DNA of 64,000 nt, from assembly GCF_005771495.1 (NCBI RefSeq), contig NZ_VAUW01000007.1, positions 62,001 through 126,000 on the forward strand, given 5' to 3'. Source of the stretch: Maribacter sp. ACAM166. Lineage in GTDB: Bacteria > Bacteroidota > Bacteroidia > Flavobacteriales > Flavobacteriaceae. Shown here piece by piece: positions 1 to 9,619 of the stretch; the stretch's first letter is position 1; every line of letters begins with the position of its first letter. The position numbers were made by a program, and so were the translations under genes. The notes beneath the pieces are model-generated. The model had not been told where the DNA came from and ran no database searches. It saw nothing but the letters and a program-made list of their open reading frames with translations.

Positions 1-1471
1 CTGTGGAATTTTCAACACCTATAAAAAAAATCCAAAAACAGAATTTAGAGGTGTTTGGATTGCAACGGTCGTAAATATTGATTGGCCGAAAAATGGCAAT
101 GACACTACTAAAAAGCAAAAAGAAGATTACCTTAAAATTCTAGATTTTTACCAAAAGGAAAATTACAATGCAGTCATTGTACAGGTGCGTGCCGCAGGCG
201 ACGCTTTTTATGATTCTAAATATGCTCCATGGTCTAGATTCTTATCAGGCGAAGAGGGCGAAGCTCCAGACTGGAATACTGATGTACTCGAATGGATGGT
301 GCTGGAGGCGCACAAAAGAGGAATGGAATTTCACGCATGGTTAAATCCATACAGGGCCACATTCGATGAAAATTTTGAGGTTCTTGCTGAATCCCATGAT
401 TACTGTACCCATCCCGAATGGATAGTACATTATGGTAAAAAGAATTATTACAATCCGGGATTACCAGAAGTTAGAAATCAGTTTTCAAAAATTGTTGCCG
501 AAATTGTGTCTAGTTATGATGTAGATGCCATTCATTTTGATGATTATTTTTATCCGTATAAAATTAAGGATGCCATTTTTAATGATTCCGTTGCATTTAA
601 AACCTATGCTAAACCAAATCAGAATATAGATGACTGGAGACGAAGCAATATTGATTCTTTAGTAAAACAAACACACAATACTATAAAATCTATAAAACCA
701 TGGGTTCAGTTCGGTGTAAGTCCGTTCGGGGTTTGGAAAAATAATTCTACCGACCCTAGAGGGTCAAATACCAAAGCAGGCCAAACTACCTACGAAGATT
801 TATATGCCGACCCATTACTTTGGATGGAAAAGGGCTGGATAGATTACTTGGCACCACAAGTGTATTGGAGCATGAACTTATCGGTCGCTTCTCATAGTAC
901 TATTGTTGATTGGTGGTCGAAAAATAATTACAATACTAATTTATACATTGGCAACGGCGCATATAAAATTAGGAATAACACTGATGCCGCTTGGAATGAT
1001 ATAAAAGAATTACCTAAACAATTGGCACTAGCGCGTGAAACACCTCAGATATCTGGAAATATAATGTTTAGTGCAAAATCGCTCATGACCAATAAAGAAG
1101 ATGTGGTTGAATATATCCATAAGAAATTTTATAAAATGCCAGCGCTAAATCCGGCTTTCCCATTTTCAAAAAACAGAGAAGTAAAAGCTCCCCTTCTGAT
1201 AGACACCGAACAAACGGAAAGAGATTTTATCCTTCATTTTGATGACACAATTGGTATGCGTTACGTCTTAATTTATAAATCTGGTCGTAACCAAAAAGAA
1301 GACTATCCGATTAAAAAACTAATTTCAAAGATATTTACAAATGGTATTTCTAATAAGGTTCACATTCCAAAAGAGCAAATCTCAAGCAACTTTATAGGGC
1401 TCAGTTTTATAGATGTGTATGGTGTTGAAACAGAACCTATGCTAATAAATCTTAAAAGACTCACGAAATAA
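1..1471 (+). CDS. GHL10 (DUF187/DigH-like) glycoside hydrolase, 5' end cut by the window
   Basis: The frame is open from base 2, so the gene starts before the window. The first readable residues are Cys-Gly, followed about 15 residues later by FRGVWIATVVNIDWP, the opening strand of the GHL10 family (PF02638). The rest has the expected barrel features, such as HAWLNPYR, the aspartate-rich IHFDDYFYP and FGVSPFGVW. The initial Cys could be the lipobox cysteine of an outer-membrane lipoprotein, but the signal peptide is not visible. E. coli DigH (YddW), of this family, cleaves denuded peptidoglycan glycans. The next gene begins one base after the stop and encodes an AmpG-like permease, followed by NagZ-like and AnmK-like genes, so a role in cell-wall glycan turnover is inferred. 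The family is certain; the substrate is not. Confidence 0.88.
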   Translation, partial: CGIFNTYKKNPKTEFRGVWIATVVNIDWPKNGNDTTKKQKEDYLKILDFYQKENYNAVIVQVRAAGDAFYDSKYAPWSRFLSGEEGEAPDWNTDVLEWMVLEAHKRGMEFHAWLNPYRATFDENFEVLAESHDYCTHPEWIVHYGKKNYYNPGLPEVRNQFSKIVAEIVSSYDVDAIHFDDYFYPYKIKDAIFNDSVAFKTYAKPNQNIDDWRRSNIDSLVKQTHNTIKSIKPWVQFGVSPFGVWKNNSTDPRGSNTKAGQTTYEDLYADPLLWMEKGWIDYLAPQVYWSMNLSVASHSTIVDWWSKNNYNTNLYIGNGAYKIRNNTDAAWNDIKELPKQLALARETPQISGNIMFSAKSLMTNKEDVVEYIHKKFYKMPALNPAFPFSKNREVKAPLLIDTEQTERDFILHFDDTIGMRYVLIYKSGRNQKEDYPIKKLISKIFTNGISNKVHIPKEQISSNFIGLSFIDVYGVETEPMLINLKRLTK

Positions 1472-1472
1472 T

Positions 1473-2747
1473 ATGGTACAAAAAGATAAAGGAGCATGGG
1501 CATGGGTACCTGTTCTATATTTCACACAAGGTTTACCATATGTACTAGTGGTAACCGTCTCGGTAATCATGTATAAAAAATTAGGTGTAAGCAATGAAGA
1601 TATTGGGCTTTATACCAGTTTATTGTATTTACCATGGGTATTGAAACCATTATGGAGTCCTTTTGTAGACTTAAAAAGTACCAAGCGAAAATGGTTTTTA
1701 GCAATGCAACTCACAATTGCAGTTGCGCTTTTAGGAGTTGGATTGACTCTACCGACCAATATGTTTTTCATTTCTTCATTGGCCTGTTTCTGGATGGCCG
1801 CATTTGCTTCAGCTACCAATGATATTGCTTCAGATGGTTATTATATGCTTGGGCTTACTGAAAAGAAACAGTCTTTTTTTGTAGGTATGCGAAGTACTTT
1901 TTACAGATTAGCAATGGTAACCGGTGAAGGGTTGATTGTGGTTTTAGCCGGATTCCTAGAAAACAAATATGGTGATAATACAAAGGCATGGAGCATAACC
2001 ATGTCGGCAGCAGCTTTTTTAATGTTGATTATGACTGTCGCAAACTTTTTTGTCACTCCAAAATATGAATCGGAAAATGCAGAAGTAAAGGAAAAACCTC
2101 AAGGATTTTTAGAAGTGTTTTCATCCTTCTTCAAAAAACCGGGTATTGGTATTGCGTTAGCTTTTATTTTAACCTATCGTTTAGGTGAATCACAATTGGT
2201 AAAAATGGCTTCACCTTTTCTTTTGGACACCCCTGACAAAGGAGGCTTGGGCTACTCAACAGAACAGCTTGGAACCATCTTTGGTACGGCAGGAGTTATT
2301 TTTCTTTCTATCGGAGGAATTCTTGGTGGGATATTAATTTCAAAAGATGGTCTAAAGAAATGGATGTTGCCTATGGTATTGTCCCTTAACCTTCCTAATA
2401 TCTTATATGCAATATTGGCCGTAACCAATACGACTAATATTTATGCAGTCACCGCAACCGTTATTTTTGAAAAATTCGGGTATGGATTCGGTTTTGCAGC
2501 CTTCCTCATGTATCTCATTTATATTTCAGACGGCAAATCAAAAACATCACATTACGCCATAGCAACGGGTTTTATGGCATTAGGCATGATGCTGCCTGGT
2601 ATGATTAGCGGCTACATACAGCAATGGTTAGGGTATGACGGCTTTTTTATATGGGTTGTACTTGCAGCTTTACCTGCTCTTTTCTTAATAAAATTCATTT
2701 CCTATCCCGCAGATTTCGGTAAAAAAACCACAGTTCCCAATGAATAA
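1473..2747 (+). CDS. ampG: MFS permease, AmpG-like (anhydromuropeptide uptake)
   Basis: A 424-residue membrane protein with about 12 hydrophobic segments. The N-terminal stretch (WVPVLYFTQGLPY, then YLPWVLKPLWSPFVD) matches the AmpG/PAT branch of the MFS, which imports GlcNAc-anhydroMurNAc peptides from the periplasm. It starts one base after the GHL10 gene stop and its last 8 bases overlap the NagZ-like gene, so the genes are probably co-transcribed and translationally coupled. The neighbours (NagZ, AnmK) handle the product of AmpG transport, which supports the call beyond general MFS similarity. Another sugar or peptide substrate is possible. Confidence 0.8.
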   Translation: MVQKDKGAWAWVPVLYFTQGLPYVLVVTVSVIMYKKLGVSNEDIGLYTSLLYLPWVLKPLWSPFVDLKSTKRKWFLAMQLTIAVALLGVGLTLPTNMFFISSLACFWMAAFASATNDIASDGYYMLGLTEKKQSFFVGMRSTFYRLAMVTGEGLIVVLAGFLENKYGDNTKAWSITMSAAAFLMLIMTVANFFVTPKYESENAEVKEKPQGFLEVFSSFFKKPGIGIALAFILTYRLGESQLVKMASPFLLDTPDKGGLGYSTEQLGTIFGTAGVIFLSIGGILGGILISKDGLKKWMLPMVLSLNLPNILYAILAVTNTTNIYAVTATVIFEKFGYGFGFAAFLMYLIYISDGKSKTSHYAIATGFMALGMMLPGMISGYIQQWLGYDGFFIWVVLAALPALFLIKFISYPADFGKKTTVPNE

Positions 2748-4296
2748 GATCATATCAACTTCAGAAGCTCTTGACAACCTTTCTACTCCTGAAAAAGTAG
2801 GTCAACTATTTATGCCTGCAGCTTTCATTAATGATACAGAAGAAGAAATAGTACGCCTTGAAAAACTAATTTCAAAGTACCACGTTGGCGGACTTTGTTT
2901 CTTTCATTCTAGAGCAAGTGCAGCTACTAATTTCGAAGGAAAGAAAAAAGTAGTGCAAAATGAAAATAGTTTTGAGGTATTAAAAAACCTCATCATCAGA
3001 TATCAAAAAGCGGCCACTTATCCCCTATTAATAGCTATTGATGCCGAATGGGGACTTGCTATGCGTATAGAAAACACGCCTCAATACCCGTACGCTATCA
3101 CCTTAGGCGCGAATGTTAATAATGTAGACCTGACTTTTGAGGTAGGGAAACAAATTGCCAAAGACTGTAAAGCAGTTGGGATTCATTGGAATCTTTCTCC
3201 TGTAGTTGATATTAACACGAATCCAGATAATCCTGTTATTGGTTATCGTTCTTTTGGCGATACTAAGGAAAATGTAGTTTCCTTAGCAAAGGCATATATA
3301 AAAGGAACACAAAGTGAAGGTGTGCTAACGAGTATAAAACATTTTCCTGGGCATGGAGATACGGCGACAGATTCTCATTTAGGATTACCGGTAATTGACA
3401 AAACAAAAGTTGAGCTTGTGCAGAATGAGCTATATCCTTTTCAAAAACTCATAAATGAAGGCGTGGATTCAGTAATGGTCGGACATTTGTCCGTTCCCGC
3501 ATTGACTACAGACACAAATCAACCTTCTAGCATCAATAAAGATATCATTACTGGGGTCCTTAGAAACGAAATGGGGTTTGAAGGTGTGGTGATATCCGAC
3601 GCCTTGAACATGCATGCAGTTTCAAAAAATTATCCCGTTCCCGGTGAATTGGAATGGCTGGCATTTGATGCCGGAAATGACGTATTATGTTTTGCCGAAC
3701 ATATAGAAAAGGGAATACAGATGATTCTAGAAAATGCTTCCGAAACTCAAATTAATAAAAGCATTGAACGCATCTGGAAACTAAAAGTAAAGGCTTTTCA
3801 AAACACAGGCTTGAAAGGAAGTTTAACAGATCCAAGTGTGCTAAATCGTAAAATTGCTAAGCAGTCACTCACTCTACAGGTAGGCACCTCGTATGCTATT
3901 GAACAATTTAGAAAAACCAATCATTGTACAATCACCATAAAACGCTATAGCACCAATCAAACTGAAGAGGAAATCTTAGCAGCTATAAAGGAGATGAAAC
4001 ATGAAATCACCAATGAAACTGAGGTTCTTTTACTTCTGACTCCCCCGCAGATTAAACCCACGAATAATTTTGGGTTCCTACAAGAGGAAATCGATTTTGT
4101 CAATCACCTCATACAAACGAAGAAAGTAGTTCTGTATCATTTTGGAAATCCGTATGCGCTAAAGTTTTTTAATACCGTTAAAACAGTTGCTACCGTTATT
4201 GCCTATCAAAATTTTAAGGAGTTTCAAGATGTGGCCACCGAACATTTTTTGGGAACATTAAAAGCGAAAGGCAAACTACCAGTATCCCTGAGTTAA
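2740..4296 (+). CDS. nagZ: Glycoside hydrolase family 3, NagZ-like beta-N-acetylglucosaminidase
   Basis: A 518-residue GH3 enzyme that should remove GlcNAc from GlcNAc-anhydroMurNAc or its peptides. Visible motifs are KHFPGHG (residues 200-206), the Asp-Ser-His dyad region typical of NagZ (D211, H213) and the nucleophile in VISDALNMH (D287). There is no signal peptide (it begins MNKIISTSEALDNL), so it is predicted to be cytoplasmic, as expected downstream of an AmpG importer. It is longer than proteobacterial NagZ (about 340 residues): roughly 150 C-terminal residues form an extra domain like the second GH3 domain. The start overlaps the AmpG-like gene by 8 bases. Confidence 0.87.
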   Translation: MNKIISTSEALDNLSTPEKVGQLFMPAAFINDTEEEIVRLEKLISKYHVGGLCFFHSRASAATNFEGKKKVVQNENSFEVLKNLIIRYQKAATYPLLIAIDAEWGLAMRIENTPQYPYAITLGANVNNVDLTFEVGKQIAKDCKAVGIHWNLSPVVDINTNPDNPVIGYRSFGDTKENVVSLAKAYIKGTQSEGVLTSIKHFPGHGDTATDSHLGLPVIDKTKVELVQNELYPFQKLINEGVDSVMVGHLSVPALTTDTNQPSSINKDIITGVLRNEMGFEGVVISDALNMHAVSKNYPVPGELEWLAFDAGNDVLCFAEHIEKGIQMILENASETQINKSIERIWKLKVKAFQNTGLKGSLTDPSVLNRKIAKQSLTLQVGTSYAIEQFRKTNHCTITIKRYSTNQTEEEILAAIKEMKHEITNETEVLLLLTPPQIKPTNNFGFLQEEIDFVNHLIQTKKVVLYHFGNPYALKFFNTVKTVATVIAYQNFKEFQDVATEHFLGTLKAKGKLPVSLS

Positions 4297-4349
4297 TTGG
4301 ATATTAGCCTATGGTATCAACACGATAGTCATCAAAAAAAATATTGAAA

Positions 4350-5426
4350 ATGAAAGTATATAAAATCATTGGTCTAATGTCCGGCACTTCTTTAGACGGT
4401 TTAGACCTAGCCTATTGCCATATTTGGGAGAAAAATAGCACATGGGAATTCGATATAAAGAAAACCAAAAGTGTATCCTACAGTTCAGAAAACCTGAATT
4501 CGCTTAAGGATGCAATTGATTTATCCGCAGAAAAATTAATTGAATTACATAATAGATATGGTACGTGGTTGGGCGAACAGGCATTAGCATTTATTAATGA
4601 TAATGAGCTGGAAGTCGATTATATAGCAAGTCATGGGCATACTACGCACCACAGGCCTGAAATGGGTGTTACTTTTCAGGTAGGATCAGGTCAGCATTTA
4701 GCAAACGCCAGTGGCCATACGGTAATCAATGATTTTCGAACAAATGATGTAGCCCTTGGCGGACAGGGAGCACCATTAGTACCCATTGGGGACCGTATAT
4801 TCTTTAACGAATATGATTTCTGTCTTAACCTTGGTGGAATTAGCAATATATCGTTTGAAGTCAAAGACAAACGAATTGCGTATGATATCGGTTTGGCAAA
4901 TATGATTTTAAACTACATCACCAGAAAGGTTAATTTAGATTATGATGAGGATGGTAAATTAGCAAGAAGTGGCAACGTAAATGAGGGTATGTTGAATCGA
5001 TTGAACGACCTTAAATACTACCTGCTACCCCATCCAAAATCTATTGGTTATGAATGGTTTTTAGAAGAGGTTGTACCTATAGTAGAAGATACTATAGATG
5101 CTATTGAGAATTTACTACACACCAGTATTCACCATATTTGTGATAAAATAGCACAACAGGTTAAATTAAACGCTAACCATGAAAAACAACGATTGCTAGT
5201 AACTGGTGGAGGTGCTTTAAATTCTTTCTTAATAGAAACCTTACAAAACAAATTGGGTGAAGCTACTAAAGTAATCATACCAGAAAAAATTATTATTGAA
5301 TTTAAGGAAGCACTGGTCTTTGCTTTAATGGGTGTATTACGGGCTGAACAACAAACAAATGTTCTCTCTTCTGTTACAGGTGCAAAAAAAGATTCTTCTA
5401 GTGGCGTAGTTTACCTACCTAATTAA
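4350..5426 (+). CDS. anmK: Anhydro-N-acetylmuramic acid kinase
   Basis: AnmK cleaves the 1,6-anhydro ring of anhydroMurNAc and phosphorylates it to MurNAc-6-phosphate. The N-terminal phosphate-binding motif GLMSGTSLDG is clear, followed by SHGHTTHHRP, GGQGAPLVPIGD and NLGGISNIS, all typical of the family. I place the start at the ATG at 4350; an in-frame TTG two codons upstream is less likely. Length (358 aa) is normal. It lies 53 bases after the NagZ-like gene on the same strand and completes a periplasmic glycan to MurNAc-6-P route. No MurQ etherase is seen in the window. Confidence 0.93.
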   Translation: MKVYKIIGLMSGTSLDGLDLAYCHIWEKNSTWEFDIKKTKSVSYSSENLNSLKDAIDLSAEKLIELHNRYGTWLGEQALAFINDNELEVDYIASHGHTTHHRPEMGVTFQVGSGQHLANASGHTVINDFRTNDVALGGQGAPLVPIGDRIFFNEYDFCLNLGGISNISFEVKDKRIAYDIGLANMILNYITRKVNLDYDEDGKLARSGNVNEGMLNRLNDLKYYLLPHPKSIGYEWFLEEVVPIVEDTIDAIENLLHTSIHHICDKIAQQVKLNANHEKQRLLVTGGGALNSFLIETLQNKLGEATKVIIPEKIIIEFKEALVFALMGVLRAEQQTNVLSSVTGAKKDSSSGVVYLPN

Positions 5427-5466
5427 ACTTTTTTACCTAATTTACTGCATTGTAATTTGAATTGAA

Positions 5467-5727
5467 ATGTCAGAAAAACAAAAGAAAGCATCAGCGTATT
5501 GGAAAGAGAACGCGAAGTATCTATTTATACTATTATCAATATGGTTTATAGTTTCCTTCGGTGCTGCCATATTATTTAAAGATGCCTTGGATACCATAAA
5601 AATTGGCGGTTTTAAATTAGGCTTCTGGTTTGCCCAACAAGGCTCAATCTATGTTTTCGTAATCCTCATATTTGTTTATGTGCGGTTAATGAACAAATTG
5701 GATAAAAAATACAACTACAACGAATAG
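5467..5727 (+). CDS. DUF4212 small membrane subunit of a sodium:solute symporter
   Basis: An 86-residue protein with two hydrophobic segments (about residues 19-40 and 50-72), opening with SAYWKENAKYLFILL, the DUF4212 signature. Members are almost always encoded directly upstream of a VC_2705-type sodium:solute symporter, as here (34 bases to the next gene), and are thought to be its small accessory subunit. Function beyond that is not established from sequence. Confidence 0.9.
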   Translation: MSEKQKKASAYWKENAKYLFILLSIWFIVSFGAAILFKDALDTIKIGGFKLGFWFAQQGSIYVFVILIFVYVRLMNKLDKKYNYNE

Positions 5728-5761
5728 ACCAACATAAAATCAACCACCAAAAAACCATAAA

Positions 5762-7456
5762 ATGAGTGTTCAAACTTGGACGTATATTTTAGTAGGGGTT
5801 ACCTTTACCCTTTATATCGGAATCGCAATATATTCTAGAGCCAGTTCAACAAAGGACTTTTATGTTGCCGGTGGCGGAGTATCTCCACTTGCCAACGGAA
5901 TGGCTACTGCCGCAGATTGGATGTCGGCCGCCTCATTTATTTCTATGGCAGGTATTATTTCCTTTGCTGGATATGATGGCTCCGTATACCTAATGGGATG
6001 GACTGGTGGGTATGTTTTATTGGCACTATTATTGGCTCCTTATTTACGTAAGTTCGGAAAATTTACGGTTCCCGATTTTATTGGTGATCGATACTATTCT
6101 AAAACGGCACGTATCGTTGCAGTTATCTGTGCGCTAATAGTTTCGTTTACGTATGTCGCCGGCCAAATGCGAGGTGTAGGTGTGGTTTTCTCTAGATTTC
6201 TTCAAGTAGATATCGACACTGGCGTAATTATAGGAATGGTCATTGTTTTATTTTATGCCGTTTTAGGCGGCATGAAAGGTATCACCTATACACAGGTAGC
6301 ACAGTATTGTGTTTTGATTTTTGCTTTTATGGTACCTGCTATTTTTATTTCGATACAGATGACAGGAAACCCAATTCCACAATTGGGCATGGGTTCTACT
6401 CTGAATGATGGTTCAGGAACCTTTTTACTTGACAAATTAGACGGACTCTCAACCGAACTGGGGTTTAATAAATATACCAATGGCTCTAAATCATTGACCG
6501 ATGTATTTGCAATTACCCTGGCATTAATGGTTGGTACTGCAGGTTTACCCCACGTAATCGTACGGTTTTTTACAGTAAAAAAAGTGAAGGACGCACGTAA
6601 ATCTGCAGGTTTAGCTCTTCTTTTAATTGCTATTTTATTTACAACTGCACCTGCTGTATCCGTATTTGCAAGAACGAACTTAATCAATACAGTCAGTGAG
6701 AAAGAATATTCAAATATGCCCGTTTGGTTTAAAAACTGGGAAGAAACCGGACTATTGGCTTTTGACGATAAAAATGCTGACGGTAAAATTCAATATGTAG
6801 CCGATAAACAAAAAAACGAACTTACCATAGACAATGACATCATGGTGTTGGCTAATCCTGAAATTGCAAATTTACCTGCATGGGTAATTGCTTTAGTAGC
6901 GGCCGGGGCTCTTGCCGCTGCACTTTCAACAGCAGCCGGTCTTTTACTGGTGATATCAGCATCAGTTTCGCATGACTTGGTAAAAAAAGTATTTAATCCT
7001 AATATATCGGATAAAGCAGAATTATGGGTTGCTAGAGGTTCAGCTACAGTCGCCGTTGTTATTGCAGGTTATTTCGGTATCAATCCGCCTGGTTTTGTGG
7101 CAGCCGTTGTGGCACTAGCTTTTGGTTTGGCAGCAGCTTCATTTTTTCCGGCAATAGTACTCGGTATTTTTTATAAGAAAATGAATAAAGAAGGAGCTAT
7201 TAGCGGTATGATTGTCGGTATTTTGCTAATGCTTTTCTATATGACCAAATTTAAGTTCGGTTGGTTTGGTGGCGGAACTCAAGCTGACTGGTGGCTTGGT
7301 ATTTCACCCGAAGGCTTCGGTAGTATTGCTATGATTGCTAACTTTATAGTATCGATTGTCGTTTTACAATTTACACCTGAACCACCAGAATACGTACAAG
7401 AAATTGTAGAGAATATTAGAATACCTAGTGGAGCCGGTGAAGCGACAGGACATTAG
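5762..7456 (+). CDS. Sodium:solute symporter (VC_2705 subfamily, ActP-like)
   Basis: A 564-residue SSS-family transporter with about 13 membrane segments. Typical features are FYVAGGGVSPLANGMATAADWMSA near the N-terminus, GGMKGITYTQ in the middle and GTAGLPHVIVRF near residue 260. A soluble, charged loop (about residues 325-365, between two helices) is characteristic of the VC_2705 subfamily. Members are annotated as acetate/monocarboxylate permeases. The DUF4212 gene upstream and acetyl-CoA synthetase downstream make acetate or another short acid the likely sodium-coupled substrate. Confidence 0.87.
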   Translation: MSVQTWTYILVGVTFTLYIGIAIYSRASSTKDFYVAGGGVSPLANGMATAADWMSAASFISMAGIISFAGYDGSVYLMGWTGGYVLLALLLAPYLRKFGKFTVPDFIGDRYYSKTARIVAVICALIVSFTYVAGQMRGVGVVFSRFLQVDIDTGVIIGMVIVLFYAVLGGMKGITYTQVAQYCVLIFAFMVPAIFISIQMTGNPIPQLGMGSTLNDGSGTFLLDKLDGLSTELGFNKYTNGSKSLTDVFAITLALMVGTAGLPHVIVRFFTVKKVKDARKSAGLALLLIAILFTTAPAVSVFARTNLINTVSEKEYSNMPVWFKNWEETGLLAFDDKNADGKIQYVADKQKNELTIDNDIMVLANPEIANLPAWVIALVAAGALAAALSTAAGLLLVISASVSHDLVKKVFNPNISDKAELWVARGSATVAVVIAGYFGINPPGFVAAVVALAFGLAAASFFPAIVLGIFYKKMNKEGAISGMIVGILLMLFYMTKFKFGWFGGGTQADWWLGISPEGFGSIAMIANFIVSIVVLQFTPEPPEYVQEIVENIRIPSGAGEATGH

Positions 7457-7533
7457 TTACACTAAATCAAATTGCATTTTAAAAATCAAATAGGTGTTCA
7501 CAGCACTAAAGCATATAAAAATCAAGTTGTAGA

Positions 7534-9441
7534 ATGAGTAATTATCACATAAAGCATTTAGAGGAATATTTTCAAGTATATCGTAAATCAGTTGGCAACC
7601 CTGAAGCTTTCTGGGAAGAAATTGCAGAAGAACATTTTGTATGGCGTAAGCGCTGGGATAATGTATTGAGTTGGGATTTTAAAAAGCCCGAGATTAAATG
7701 GTTCGAAGGCGCGAAATTGAACATAACCGAAAACTGTATTGATCGTCATTTACCAACTAGAGGAAATAAAACTGCAATAATATTCGAACCAAACGACCCG
7801 AAAGAGGAAGCGATTCATATCACTTATAGGCAATTGCACGAAAGGGTTTGCCGTATGGCCAATGTATTGTTGGATCATGGAGTGAAAAAAGGTGATCGTG
7901 TTTGTATTTACCTACCCATGATACCTGAGCTTTCTGTTGCACTATTGGCTTGTGCACGAATAGGCGCAATACATTCTGTAGTGTTCGCAGGGTTTTCTGC
8001 AAATGCTTTATCTACTAGAATCAATGATTCTGATTGTAAAATGGTACTTACTTCAGATGGTTCTTTCAGAGGGACTAAATCAATTGATTTAAAAGGAATA
8101 GTTGATAAAGCGTTAGAAGAAAGTCCGGGAGTGAAAAATGTTTTGGTAGTAAAACGAACAGGCTCCGAAATTCATATGGAAAAGGGTAGAGATAAATGGT
8201 TGCAACCTTTATTGGATGATGCTTATGCTGACTGTGTTGCTGAGATTATGGACGCAGAAGACCCATTATTCATACTATATACTTCTGGTTCAACAGGCAA
8301 ACCGAAAGGAATGGTTCATACCACCGCTGGCTATATGGTGTATACGGCATATACTTTTAAAAACGTATTTCAATATGGAGAAAACGATGTCTATTGGTGT
8401 ACCGCAGATATAGGCTGGATTACTGGGCATTCTTACATCTTATATGGCCCATTAGCCAATGGTGCAACCACACTAATGTTTGAAGGAGTTCCCTCCTATC
8501 CAGATTATGGTCGCTTTTGGGACGTAATTCAAAAACATAAGGTAAATCAATTTTATACCGCACCTACGGCCATTAGGGCCTTGGCTAAAGAGAAATTGGA
8601 ATATGTTGAAAAGCATGACCTATCAAGTCTTAAAGTTTTAGGGTCTGTTGGTGAACCTATCAACGAGGAAGCATGGCATTGGTATAACAATAACATTGGT
8701 AAGAAAAATAGCCCTATTGTAGATACATGGTGGCAAACAGAAACTGGTGGCATTATGATTACGCCAATACCGTATGTGACACCAACGACACCAACTTATG
8801 CAACACTTCCCTTCATTGGTATTCAGCCCGTACTTATGGATGAGAATGGTAAGGAAATTAAAGGAAATCAAGAAGATGGTCGTCTTTGCATAAAATTTCC
8901 ATGGCCTTCAATCGCTAGAACCATTTGGGGAAATCACGATCGATATAGAGAAACCTATTTTTCAGCCTACGAAAATATGTATTTCACAGGTGATGGCGCC
9001 CTTAGGGATGCCGTGGGTTATTACCGAATCACAGGCCGAGTTGATGATGTTATTATTGTTTCAGGTCATAATTTAGGCACTGCGCCGATTGAAGATTCAA
9101 TAAATGAGCATCCAGCTGTAGCAGAATCTGCTATTGTTGGCTTCCCGCATGATGTAAAAGGAAATGCACTTTATGGGTATGTTATCCTTAAAGAAATAGG
9201 TGAAAGCAGAGACCGGGATAATCTTAGGAAAGAGATAAATCAACAGATAACCGAACTTATAGGACCTATCGCTAAATTAGATAAAATTCAGTTTGTATCT
9301 GGGTTACCTAAAACCCGTAGTGGTAAAATCATGCGTCGAATTTTACGTAAAATCGCAAGTAAGGATACGAGCAATTTAGGTGATACAAGCACACTTTTAA
9401 ATCCAGAAGTGGTGAAAGAGATTATGGATAGTGCCCTCTAA
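7534..9441 (+). CDS. acs: Acetate--CoA ligase (acetyl-CoA synthetase)
   Basis: A 635-residue AMP-forming synthetase that activates acetate with ATP and CoA. The N-terminal ACAS domain motif (HLEEYFQVYRKSVGNPEAFW), the P-loop YTSGSTGKPKG (residues 249-259), the WWQTETGG motif and the C-terminal PKTRSGKIMRR with catalytic Lys598 are all present. Lys598 is the residue acetylated in regulated family members. The length is full. It sits 77 bases after the symporter on the same strand and ends at a strong terminator, so uptake and activation probably form one unit. Confidence 0.96.
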   Translation: MSNYHIKHLEEYFQVYRKSVGNPEAFWEEIAEEHFVWRKRWDNVLSWDFKKPEIKWFEGAKLNITENCIDRHLPTRGNKTAIIFEPNDPKEEAIHITYRQLHERVCRMANVLLDHGVKKGDRVCIYLPMIPELSVALLACARIGAIHSVVFAGFSANALSTRINDSDCKMVLTSDGSFRGTKSIDLKGIVDKALEESPGVKNVLVVKRTGSEIHMEKGRDKWLQPLLDDAYADCVAEIMDAEDPLFILYTSGSTGKPKGMVHTTAGYMVYTAYTFKNVFQYGENDVYWCTADIGWITGHSYILYGPLANGATTLMFEGVPSYPDYGRFWDVIQKHKVNQFYTAPTAIRALAKEKLEYVEKHDLSSLKVLGSVGEPINEEAWHWYNNNIGKKNSPIVDTWWQTETGGIMITPIPYVTPTTPTYATLPFIGIQPVLMDENGKEIKGNQEDGRLCIKFPWPSIARTIWGNHDRYRETYFSAYENMYFTGDGALRDAVGYYRITGRVDDVIIVSGHNLGTAPIEDSINEHPAVAESAIVGFPHDVKGNALYGYVILKEIGESRDRDNLRKEINQQITELIGPIAKLDKIQFVSGLPKTRSGKIMRRILRKIASKDTSNLGDTSTLLNPEVVKEIMDSAL

Positions 9442-9489
9442 AATTTGTTTTCAGGCCATTACCTGTAGCGTCTAATTACACAAACTTAT

Positions 9490-9530
9490 CCTTCATCAAA
9501 CCGAAATAAAAATCGGGTTTGGTGAAGGAT
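9490..9530 (+). terminator. Rho-independent terminator after acs
   Basis: An inverted repeat (CCTTCATCAAACCGA pairing with TCGGGTTTGGTGAAGG, one bulge and one wobble-type mismatch) followed by a T-rich run. It lies about 50 bases after the acs stop. The convergent Sco gene ends at 9620, so it may serve both directions. Confidence 0.75.
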
Positions 9531-9619
9531 TTAATTTTCAGACATAATTTAGCCAGTACTTTATTCTACTTTTAAGGAGTGATTTTCGAATTAGTACAAA
9601 CTAAAATTTAATGTATTTA

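Noticed and set aside
4344-4349. TTG two codons before the anmK ATG as start
   Set aside because: It adds only Leu-Lys, and the ATG at 4350 gives the normal family N-terminus.
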